Shown piece by piece: positions 1-5,003 of a stretch of 5,982 nucleotides of DNA. Numbering within the stretch: the first letter of the stretch is position 1; every line of letters starts with the position of its first letter. The position numbers were made by a program, and so were the translations under genes. The stretch covers positions 1 to 5,982 of the forward strand of contig JARIEH010000330.1 of the NCBI GenBank assembly GCA_029256865.1, given 5' to 3'. Origin of the DNA: Psychrobacter sp. Lineage in GTDB: Bacteria > Pseudomonadota > Gammaproteobacteria > Pseudomonadales > Moraxellaceae. The notes under the pieces are model-generated. The model was given only the letters and a program-made list of their open reading frames with translations, did not search any database and was not told the origin of the DNA.

Positions 1-107
1 GCAACTTGCTTTAGGGTATCAATCGCACGCGGGGTCATGTCGTTTAAATTACCAATCGGGGTAGCAACGATATACAGACAAGCCGGCATCGTGGTGGGGG
101 TAGACAT
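1..107 (-). CDS. rsmI: 16S rRNA (cytidine-2'-O)-methyltransferase RsmI, N-terminal fragment
   Basis: Only the first 35 complete codons are in the window; the gene runs off the left edge. The minus strand starts with ATG at 107 and reads MSTPTTMPACLYIVATPIGN followed by LNDMTPRAIDTLKQV. The YIVATPIGNL-D-TPRA block is the signature N-terminus of RsmI (YraL), a tetrapyrrole-methylase-fold enzyme that uses S-adenosylmethionine to 2'-O-methylate C1402 of 16S rRNA in the decoding centre. An AAGAGG Shine-Dalgarno on the minus strand (118-113) lies 5 nt before the start, which supports it. The nine or so residues before YIVATPIGNL are variable in the family. The gene is divergent from yraN, as rsmI is from the lpoA-yraN cluster in E. 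coli. The methyltransferase core beyond the SAM-site beginning cannot be judged here. Confidence 0.93.
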   Translation of the reverse strand, partial: MSTPTTMPACLYIVATPIGNLNDMTPRAIDTLKQV

Positions 108-249
108 GAAAACCTCTTAGGCATTATTAAATTAGGCGTGATTAAATCATCAAAGTGCTTAGAGATAAAAATACTAAACACTTAAAAAGGTTAGTTTAGC
201 ATGTTGTGCTATGATAATTCTGAAATGTTAATGAGGTAAAGCCGCTGCC
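108..249. promoter_or_regulatory. Divergent rsmI/yraN intergenic control region
   Basis: This 142-bp AT-rich spacer separates two divergent genes, so it must hold start signals for both. On the plus strand there is a perfect extended -10 element, TG-C-TATGAT, at 207-215 with no convincing -35 box; it would start a yraN transcript near 222. On the minus strand the AT-rich segment around 121-130 (TTAATAATGC) could serve as a -10 for rsmI, but this is weak. An imperfect 10-bp inverted repeat (AAGTGCTTAG at 153-162, CTAAACACTT at 174-183, one mismatch, 11-nt centre) lies between them where an operator could sit. The promoter assignments are by eye only. Confidence 0.4.
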
Positions 250-786
250 ATGACCAATCATAGCAATAAACATCGTCCTTTGATTCTGTCGTCTCCTAAG
301 CAGCGGCAAGGCAGTTATTTTGAGCAGCAAGCTTGTCAGTTTTTACAACGACATGGCCTGATACTCATTGCCAAAAACTGGCAGCAGCCAAAAGTGGGAG
401 AGATCGACTTAGTGATGTTAGAAATAGGACATGCGTGGTCGACTTTGGTCTTTGTCGAAGTACGTCAACGATTGCGCTCAAGCTTTGGCAATGCCGCGCT
501 TAGTGTCACTAAAGCGAAGCAGCGTAAGATTATCCATACTGCCAAACATTTTTTGAATCAGCATCCTGAGTATGCAGATTACGAGTGTCGGTTTGATGTC
601 ATTGCTTATGATGTTGCTCGTGACAGCGCTTATTCTACTGTTAAGAATAAAAATACTGATAACAAGGGTGCGAGTAATAGTGGAAATACTAATGCTACAA
701 AGCTAATTTATCAACTTGAATCGGATGAAGTTGAGTTTTATCAACCCGACTGGCTGTCAGGGGCGTTTATAGCAAACGCGTGGTAG
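250..786 (+). CDS. yraN: YraN-family (UPF0102) nuclease-fold protein
   Basis: A 178-residue cytosolic protein of the YraN/UPF0102 family, which has a restriction-endonuclease-like fold but no firmly established biochemical role. Visible family landmarks, in order: G21-S-Y-F-E25 with an alanine helix, KNW at 42-44, GEIDL at 50-54, FVEVR at 68-72, FGNAA at 79-83, K90-Q-R-K and RFDV at 114-117. E51, D53, E70 and R72 sit where the D/E-x(n)-E-x-K nuclease-type residues fall; EVR rather than EVK also occurs in E. coli YraN. The family is usually about 120 residues. The extra length here is a 20-residue N-terminal lead and an Asn/Ser/Thr-rich insert (about 122-152) before a typical Trp-Leu-x-x-Ala-Phe end. 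The GAGG Shine-Dalgarno at 233-236 is rather far (13 nt) from the ATG, but no better start exists. The family is confident; any actual nuclease activity is inference. Confidence 0.9.
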   Translation: MTNHSNKHRPLILSSPKQRQGSYFEQQACQFLQRHGLILIAKNWQQPKVGEIDLVMLEIGHAWSTLVFVEVRQRLRSSFGNAALSVTKAKQRKIIHTAKHFLNQHPEYADYECRFDVIAYDVARDSAYSTVKNKNTDNKGASNSGNTNATKLIYQLESDEVEFYQPDWLSGAFIANAW

Positions 787-958
787 TGAGGTGATTAAAG
801 TCAGGATATCTAACAAGTTACCGTTACCAAAAACCTAACCGCTGAGGGTTAAAATTCAGTAAAGTAGCTGTTTATTATATTTATAGTATTTTTGATCCAT
901 AAGTTTGGTGGTTTAACCCCTAATATTCAACAAACCAATGTGCTTGATGAGGTAAAGA
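787..958. promoter_or_regulatory. yraN-dolP spacer with AT-rich candidate promoter between inverted repeats
   Basis: This 172-bp spacer has no gene. An 8-bp perfect inverted repeat, GGGTTAAA (846-853) and TTTAACCC (912-919), brackets a very AT-rich stretch. That stretch contains several -10-like boxes (TATTAT 873-878, TATAGT 882-887), none with a good -35. A small hairpin TAACC/GGTTA (836-840 with 847-851) has no T-run on the plus strand and is not a convincing terminator for yraN. A strong TGAGGT Shine-Dalgarno at 948-953 ends 5 nt before the dolP ATG. dolP may have its own promoter here, but read-through from yraN is equally possible. Confidence 0.35.
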
Positions 959-1810
959 ATGACAAGGTTGCATGTGCTTACAACAGTTTTGAAAATACCG
1001 CGTCGTATCGCGATTGGCGCTCTTGTGTTAGCAAGTGTGGTGAGCTCGGGCTGCGCCACTAACTATCTAACCAATAGTACAGAAGGGACGTATGGTGTGC
1101 CATTGACAGAACGTACTATTCCTCAGCGCTTATTAGATCGAAGTATCGAGTACACGGCAAAGGTTAATATATACGGTTTACAAGAAAACCTACAAACCAG
1201 TAGTCGTATGAGTGTCCATAGCTTTTATAGCGAAGTATTGATGACGGGTGAAATTCCAACGGAGACCCTAAAAGACCAAGCAGAAAAAATCGTTAGCTCC
1301 ATGCCAGATGTACGCCGCGTTTATAATGAGCTGAATGTTGGTGTGGCTAAAGGCTATAGCTCGACTGTGCAGGATGGGTATATTAGCTCAAAGATATTGG
1401 CCAAATCGGTCGCCAATAGTGGGGTAAAAACCTCACAACTAAAAGTAGTGACTGACAATGGCGTGGTTTATATTATGGGGCGGATGACACCCACTCAGCA
1501 AAGTCATCTGATCGATATCGCTAATAGTACGGCAGGGGTAACGGAGTTGGTATTGCTAACGACCCTGGTAGATAACATGGGCGCGCCTATTAGCAATGAG
1601 GATATTATGTTTGAGAACAACGCAGCTTATCCTGCTGACACGCGAGCGCCTTTGGCCACACCAGTTTTGAGAAGTGCTACTGCCGCCAATTTATCAAACG
1701 ACATTGCGCCGGCAAGCCCTATGCAAGACAATGATCCTGTCAATTCATTCCCCAATCAAGGAACGAGCCAAGACTCTTCAAGTGCTTATATGGATTTGGA
1801 TGAAAATTAA
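959..1810 (+). CDS. dolP: Dual-BON-domain outer-membrane lipoprotein, DolP/YraP family
   Basis: A 283-residue lipoprotein. Residues 1-32 form a type II signal: basic n-region (KIPRR at 12-16), hydrophobic core (17-28) and S-S-G-C with the lipidated Cys at 32. Position +2 is Ala, not Asp, so sorting to the outer membrane is expected. Two BON domains follow, about 60-128 (ending in MPDVRRVYNEL) and about 136-205 (VVTDNGVVYIMGRMT, then GVTEL). This is the architecture of E. coli DolP (YraP), which supports outer-membrane integrity, binds anionic phospholipid at division sites and promotes amidase activation and BamA function. E. coli DolP is about 190 residues; here a tail of some 77 residues (207-283) rich in Ala, Asn, Pro, Asp and Ser is added and is probably disordered. 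The phospholipid-contact Trp of E. coli (W127, numbering from memory) appears to be Tyr141. Position downstream of yraN agrees with the assignment. Confidence 0.88.
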   Translation: MTRLHVLTTVLKIPRRIAIGALVLASVVSSGCATNYLTNSTEGTYGVPLTERTIPQRLLDRSIEYTAKVNIYGLQENLQTSSRMSVHSFYSEVLMTGEIPTETLKDQAEKIVSSMPDVRRVYNELNVGVAKGYSSTVQDGYISSKILAKSVANSGVKTSQLKVVTDNGVVYIMGRMTPTQQSHLIDIANSTAGVTELVLLTTLVDNMGAPISNEDIMFENNAAYPADTRAPLATPVLRSATAANLSNDIAPASPMQDNDPVNSFPNQGTSQDSSSAYMDLDEN

Positions 1811-2020
1811 TAATAAAGCGACTTTGTTTGCCTAGGGCTGATTTTATATCTTCTTTTTATCCCATTCACAAGAGTCCTAAATAGCCATAACACTAAAAGA
1901 ACTGGAAGCTAGAAGCATTCTAGTATGATGCTAGTTATAAAATATATCAGATAATGAAGTGCTCCAACAGTATCTAATATATTGACAGCGACAGGCTATA
2001 CGAGAATAAGGATAATGGTT
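1811..2020. promoter_or_regulatory. Spacer upstream of the hydrolase gene with phased CTAG repeats
   Basis: This 210-bp AT-rich stretch lies before the preferred hydrolase start. I see no clear terminator after dolP: a GCC-TAG-GGC mini-stem at 1830-1838 is followed by a T-rich but interrupted tract. Three CTAG tetramers start at 1909, 1920 and 1931, exactly 11 bp apart, and the first two form a perfect inverted repeat CTAGAA-GCA-TTCTAG (1909-1923). -10-like boxes TATGAT (1924-1929) and TATAAA (1936-1941) overlap or follow these repeats; neither has a good -35. This is the likely promoter and operator region of the hydrolase gene. Confidence 0.35.
2008..2012 (+). promoter_or_regulatory. Ribosome binding site deciding the hydrolase start
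   Basis: AAGGA at 2008-2012 lies 8 nt before ATG 2021 and only 2 nt before ATG 2015. The upstream in-frame TTG at 1982 has no Shine-Dalgarno. This favours ATG 2021 as the start. Confidence 0.65.
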
Positions 2021-3022
2021 ATGAAGGACTCATATTCAAATAAAGCATTAGAGCAAACCAGTCTGAAAGCTCTATCAGATGATCAGGAAGGCAGTACAGA
2101 TAGCCAACTAACGATACCGCGAACCTTAAAAATAGCAGGCGCTGGGATGATGACACTAGCTGTCGTTACTTTTGGTGCACAACAAGCACAAGCATTATCG
2201 GCGCTCAACGTGGTAAATAGCATTACCTTTAGTGGCGGTGTTGGTGTTAGTAAAGACATTTTATACGGTGATGAGTCGCTACAAGACTTAGACGTTTACT
2301 ACCCAAAACCTTTGGCGCAAACAATGCAAGCGCACACAGTGATGAATGACACCTATCCTATAATAGTGTTCGTACATGGTGGTTCATGGGAGAATGGCAC
2401 TAAAGAAGATTACGCCTTTGTCGGTCAAAGTTTCGCTCAAGCAGGTTATATTACGGTGGTGATTAACCATCGTAAAGCGCCCGAACATATATATCCTGAA
2501 TACGTCGAAGATACTGCTAAAGCGATCGCTTGGACCTATGATAATGCCGCCAGTCTTCATGCTGACCCGCAACGTATGGCGGTCATTGGACATTCTTCGG
2601 GTGCGTTTAATACCATTGCTGCAGTATCGAAGGCGGAGTTCTTGGCACCGTATGGTATTAGTCCCAAAGATATCGGTGCTGTCGTCGGTATCGCAGGTCC
2701 TTATAGCTATGACTTTCGTAAGTTTAACAATGCCACGGCTTTTCCCGCTGATGCTACCCCTGACGAGGTGATGCCCGATCGAAATATTTCAGGTGATCAG
2801 CCGCCCTATCTATTGTTGACTGCCGAAAACGATAAGGTTGTCTATGATACAAATACCATCAAAATGACCCAAGCTCTGAAAAACTATGGTGCGACAGTTG
2901 AGACTGGTGAAATTAAAGGTGCCAGTCATGCGACCAGTATCGGTGCAATGGCGCCGCCCCTACGCTGGGTCAATGATGTGCGCGCGCAAGTGTTGAGATA
3001 TTTAGATAAAACGCTGAACTAA
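2021..3022 (+). CDS. Secreted alpha/beta hydrolase (esterase/lipase-like, BD-FAE/HSL-type)
   Basis: A 333-residue exported serine hydrolase. The N-terminus has an unusually long polar lead (1-37), then a hydrophobic helix (about 38-52) and an AQA-L site that predicts signal peptidase I cleavage after Ala58, giving a periplasmic or secreted enzyme. The catalytic domain spans about 85-333. It shows the oxyanion-hole motif H119-G120-G121-SW, the nucleophile elbow G190-H-S192-S-G194, the acid D271 (TAEND) and the base H303 (GASHAT), so the Ser-Asp-His triad is complete. HGGSW and the YPEYVEDTAKAIAW block match the carboxylesterase/feruloyl-esterase-like alpha/beta hydrolase-3 group, including kynurenine-formamidase-like members. 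The substrate is not deducible: an ester of a lipid, aryl or amide type is possible. It is flanked by long spacers and appears monocistronic. A TTG at 1982 would add 13 residues but lacks a Shine-Dalgarno. Hydrolase fold is near certain; function is open. Confidence 0.88.
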   Translation: MKDSYSNKALEQTSLKALSDDQEGSTDSQLTIPRTLKIAGAGMMTLAVVTFGAQQAQALSALNVVNSITFSGGVGVSKDILYGDESLQDLDVYYPKPLAQTMQAHTVMNDTYPIIVFVHGGSWENGTKEDYAFVGQSFAQAGYITVVINHRKAPEHIYPEYVEDTAKAIAWTYDNAASLHADPQRMAVIGHSSGAFNTIAAVSKAEFLAPYGISPKDIGAVVGIAGPYSYDFRKFNNATAFPADATPDEVMPDRNISGDQPPYLLLTAENDKVVYDTNTIKMTQALKNYGATVETGEIKGASHATSIGAMAPPLRWVNDVRAQVLRYLDKTLN

Positions 3023-3205
3023 CTATGGATACTGTCTGAATGCTATAAAAGTTGTTATTAAAAAGTATCGCTTAAACATGACTGATGACTCTTATCAGTA
3101 GACAGTACTGTAAGATGTTCAAACTCTTGTTATAATGACGTTCTAATATAAAGTATGGATGTTATTTTTTAAAATTCATACACAGATTATTTCCAATATA
3201 ATAAT
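3023..3205. promoter_or_regulatory. Hydrolase-ibaG spacer with extended -10 promoter and palindromes
   Basis: A perfect extended -10 element, TG-T-TATAAT, lies at 3128-3136 and would start transcription near 3143, giving ibaG a leader of about 70 nt. No good -35 stands 16-18 bp upstream, as is common with extended -10 promoters. Just upstream is a perfect 10-bp palindrome ACAGTACTGT (3102-3111), which would overlap the -35 region. There is also a hairpin ACTGAT/ATCAGT (3081-3086 with 3094-3099), and an 8-bp inverted pair TACTGTCT (3030-3037) / AGACAGTA (3100-3107). No T-tailed terminator for the hydrolase gene is visible. Confidence 0.55.
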
Positions 3206-3209
3206 AGGA
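3206..3209 (+). promoter_or_regulatory. Ribosome binding site deciding the ibaG start
   Basis: AGGA at 3206-3209 is 6 nt before ATG 3216. The longer reading from ATG 3159 would add 19 residues (hydrophobic, Ile-rich) that are foreign to the BolA family and has no comparable binding site. Confidence 0.7.
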
Positions 3210-3215
3210 TGTTTT

Positions 3216-3467
3216 ATGAGCATGAACGCCGACGATTTGATTGAGTTTTTACAGCAGCATTTTCCCGACGCTTTTATCCAAGCGGCCAATCAAGGCAATA
3301 AGTTTGATGTGCGCGTCGTAGATGCCAGTTTTGAGGGTAAACGCACTGTTCAACGTCAACAGACGGTCTATGGATTGGTGAATGATAAGATTGCCAGTGG
3401 TGACATACATGCGCTTAATATTCAAGCGTTAACCCCTGCAGAGTGGGAAGCTCAGTCACAGGGTTAA
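3216..3467 (+). CDS. ibaG: BolA-family protein IbaG
   Basis: An 83-residue cytosolic BolA-fold protein, the normal size for IbaG (about 84-89). It starts MSMNADDLIEFLQQHFPDAF and carries the family core: FDVRVVDASFEGKRTVQRQQ, TVYG, and the C-terminal IHALNIQALTPAEW, where the His is the conserved BolA residue that takes part in ligating a [2Fe-2S] cluster with a monothiol glutaredoxin. The TVYG...IHAL.I.A.TPAEW pattern is IbaG (YrbA) rather than BolA proper. The role inferred from the family is Fe-S cluster trafficking and stress or acid response together with Grx4. Placement directly before murA is conserved in many gammaproteobacteria, where mla phospholipid-transport genes usually precede it; here the hydrolase gene takes that place. 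Start chosen at 3216 from the Shine-Dalgarno; ATG 3222 is a less likely alternative. Confidence 0.92.
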   Translation: MSMNADDLIEFLQQHFPDAFIQAANQGNKFDVRVVDASFEGKRTVQRQQTVYGLVNDKIASGDIHALNIQALTPAEWEAQSQG

Positions 3468-3533
3468 GTACGTTTGGTTTTTGCATTGCGAGCCATTCAA
3501 TTTATAGCGTCTAGATTTAGAGACTTTTACTTC

Positions 3534-3554
3534 ATGGCTTGTTGCCATTTTTTT
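3534..3554 (+). terminator. Candidate intrinsic terminator after ibaG
   Basis: ATGGC (3534-3538), a TTGTT loop and GCCAT (3544-3548) form a 5-bp stem running straight into a seven-T tract (3548-3554). The T-run is good but the stem is short, so termination is probably partial; it could act as an attenuator between ibaG and murA. No strong separate murA promoter is visible downstream, which argues that some read-through is needed. Confidence 0.45.
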
Positions 3555-3566
3555 ACACATACAGAT

Positions 3567-3578
3567 AGGTTATCACCT
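3567..3578 (+). promoter_or_regulatory. murA Shine-Dalgarno inside a small hairpin
   Basis: The only Shine-Dalgarno-like sequence before murA is AGGT at 3567-3570, 10 nt from the ATG. It is followed by TATC and then ACCT (3575-3578), its exact complement. The 4-bp stem would occlude ribosome binding if it forms, but it is short and its effect is uncertain. Confidence 0.4.
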
Positions 3579-3580
3579 TT

Positions 3581-4849
3581 ATGGATCAGTTTTTAATCAC
3601 CGGTAGCAGTCGTATCGCAGGGGAAGTTACTATCTCTGGCGCCAAAAATGCCGCCTTGCCATTACTTGCGGCTATGATATTGGCCGAGACCCCAACGACA
3701 CTGCATAATGTGCCCTCACTACAAGACGTGCGGACATTGATTAAGCTGATCTCGGGTATGGGTATCACTATTCAAAAACAAGATGACACCGTCACTTGTG
3801 ATACCAAAAATATCGATAATTTTTATGCGCCGTATGATTTGGTCAAGACCATGCGTGCCTCTATTTTGGTATTAGGGCCGCTACTGGCCCGTTTTGGTGA
3901 AGCCGAAGTGTCATTGCCAGGCGGCTGTGCAATCGGCTCACGTCCAGTTGACCAGCATCTAAAAGCCTTTACAGCGATGGGCGCGGATATTAGCGTGGAA
4001 AACGGCTATGTAAAAGCCCGTGCACCAAAAGGCGGTCGTTTACTGGGTTGCCACTACTCATTTGATATGGTTACGGTAGGCGGTACTGAAAACGTGATCA
4101 TGGCAGCTGCCCTTGCAAAAGGCACAACCGTGCTGGGTAACTGTGCGCTTGAGCCTGAAGTGGTCGACTTGGCAAATATGTTGGTCGCCATGGGTGCAAA
4201 GATTAGCGGTATCGGTACCTCAATTATGACGATTGAAGGTGTTGAGCGCCTACAGGGTTGTGAATATTCGGTGGTCGCTGATCGTATTGAGACAGGGTCA
4301 TATTTGGCAGGGGCGCTGATGACTCGCGGCGATGTATTGACCAAAAAAACGGATGCTTCTTTACTGAGTCCAGTGCTTGAGAAGTTTGAAGCCATGGGTG
4401 CAACGATTACCACTGGTGATGACTGGATTCGTGCGCAGATGACAGGCCGTCCAAAACCTGTCGATATTCGTACGCAGCCGCATCCAGGTTTCCCTACTGA
4501 TATGCAAGCGCAGTTAATGGCCGTTTGCTGTCTCGCTGATGGTACCAGTACCATTATCGAAAACATCTTTGAAAACCGCTACATGCATGTACCTGAACTC
4601 AAACGCCTAGGCGCTTCAATTAGAGTAGATGGTCATATGGCCATCGTAAAAGGGGTTGAGTATTTCACCGCCGCTCCAGTGATGGCGACTGATCTACGTG
4701 CCTCAATGTCATTAGTGATGGCGGCTGCCGCTGCTGAAGGTGAGAGTCTCATCGACCGTATTTATCATATCGATCGTGGTTATGAAGATGTCGAAAACAA
4801 ACTGCGTGCGTTAGGGGTAAATATCGAGCGTATCAATACCAACGATTAG
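3581..4849 (+). CDS. murA: UDP-N-acetylglucosamine 1-carboxyvinyltransferase MurA
   Basis: A 422-residue cytosolic enzyme (E. coli 419) that transfers enolpyruvate from PEP to UDP-GlcNAc, the first committed step of peptidoglycan synthesis and the target of fosfomycin. Two inside-out alpha/beta (EPSP-synthase-type) domains are present. Visible active-site residues: K22-N23 in SGAKNAALP; the mobile loop [13 protein letters not shown] with catalytic Cys116 (E. coli Cys115); D307 in FPTDMQAQ (E. coli Asp305); R373 in ATDLRAS; and R399 in HIDRGYE (E. coli Arg397). Since the loop Cys is retained, and not Asp as in naturally resistant MurA types, the enzyme should be fosfomycin-sensitive at target level. 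The start MDQFLITG aligns with E. coli MDKFRVQG, confirming ATG 3581. All landmarks are intact and the gene looks fully functional. It follows ibaG by 113 bp, in the usual gammaproteobacterial order. Confidence 0.98.
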   Translation: MDQFLITGSSRIAGEVTISGAKNAALPLLAAMILAETPTTLHNVPSLQDVRTLIKLISGMGITIQKQDDTVTCDTKNIDNFYAPYDLVKTMRASILVLGPLLARFGEAEVSLPGGCAIGSRPVDQHLKAFTAMGADISVENGYVKARAPKGGRLLGCHYSFDMVTVGGTENVIMAAALAKGTTVLGNCALEPEVVDLANMLVAMGAKISGIGTSIMTIEGVERLQGCEYSVVADRIETGSYLAGALMTRGDVLTKKTDASLLSPVLEKFEAMGATITTGDDWIRAQMTGRPKPVDIRTQPHPGFPTDMQAQLMAVCCLADGTSTIIENIFENRYMHVPELKRLGASIRVDGHMAIVKGVEYFTAAPVMATDLRASMSLVMAAAAAEGESLIDRIYHIDRGYEDVENKLRALGVNIERINTND

Positions 4850-4854
4850 TTTAT

Positions 4855-4910
4855 AAAGGCATTTTAAACAATATTGGTTTCTTAACTATAATGTCTCAAA
4901 AATGCCTTTT
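4855..4910 (+). terminator. Inverted repeat after murA, candidate terminator
   Basis: AAAGGCATTTT (4855-4865) and AAAATGCCTTT (4899-4909) are perfect 11-bp complements, starting 6 nt after the murA stop. The A-rich arm, GC core and T-ending arm resemble an intrinsic terminator, but the loop is long (33 nt) and the T-tract is only TTTT before GAGC. The loop contains the palindrome CAATATTG (4869-4876) and a TATAAT box (4887-4892), so the element could instead, or also, be regulatory for hisG. Confidence 0.5.
4865..4892 (+). promoter_or_regulatory. Candidate hisG promoter within the repeat loop
   Basis: TATAAT at 4887-4892 is a consensus -10. The best -35 is TAAACA at 4865-4870 (4 of 6 matches, 16-bp spacing). 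Transcription would begin near 4899, at the right arm of the inverted repeat, leaving a leader of about 105 nt before hisG. An alternative is TATACT at 4934-4939 with TTGAGC (4909-4914), but its 19-bp spacing is poor. Confidence 0.45.
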
Positions 4911-5003
4911 GAGCTTTATGCACGCTAAGCCAATATACTCATGTAAAAATATTAATACCTCCCTCTAGTCGGGACACCAACCGTACACGGACACCATGCC
5001 ATC
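4893..5003 (+). promoter_or_regulatory. hisG leader with GGACACCA direct repeat, no histidine-codon leader peptide
   Basis: The region before hisG holds the 8-bp direct repeat GGACACCA at 4972-4979 and 4989-4996 (17-bp period), with CCGT/ACGG (4981-4984, 4987-4990) between the copies. There is no proper Shine-Dalgarno: GGA at 4989-4991 is 12 nt from the ATG. A short reading frame from ATG 4918 contains a single His codon, so classical histidine attenuation is not supported. Confidence 0.4.

Noticed and set aside
2384..2771. Open frames on both strands inside the hydrolase gene (2384-2593 minus, 2538-2771 plus)
   Set aside because: They overlap the catalytic core of the hydrolase and have no ribosome sites or recognisable motifs.
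3159..3215. Longer ibaG with 19 extra N-terminal residues
   Set aside because: The extra residues do not fit the BolA family, and the AGGA site points to ATG 3216.
3586..3768. 60-codon minus-strand frame over the murA start
   Set aside because: It overlaps the conserved MurA N-terminus containing K22-N23; a shadow frame.
4054..4566. 170-codon open frame on the minus strand
   Set aside because: It lies wholly inside murA, whose protein is complete and highly conserved. The reverse reading resembles no family I know and is a shadow frame.
4604..4613. Perfect palindrome CGCCTAGGCG
   Set aside because: It is within murA coding sequence, where codon constraints explain it well enough.
4918..4968. 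Histidine attenuator leader peptide before hisG
   Set aside because: The short frame ([16 protein letters not shown]) has one His codon, not a run.
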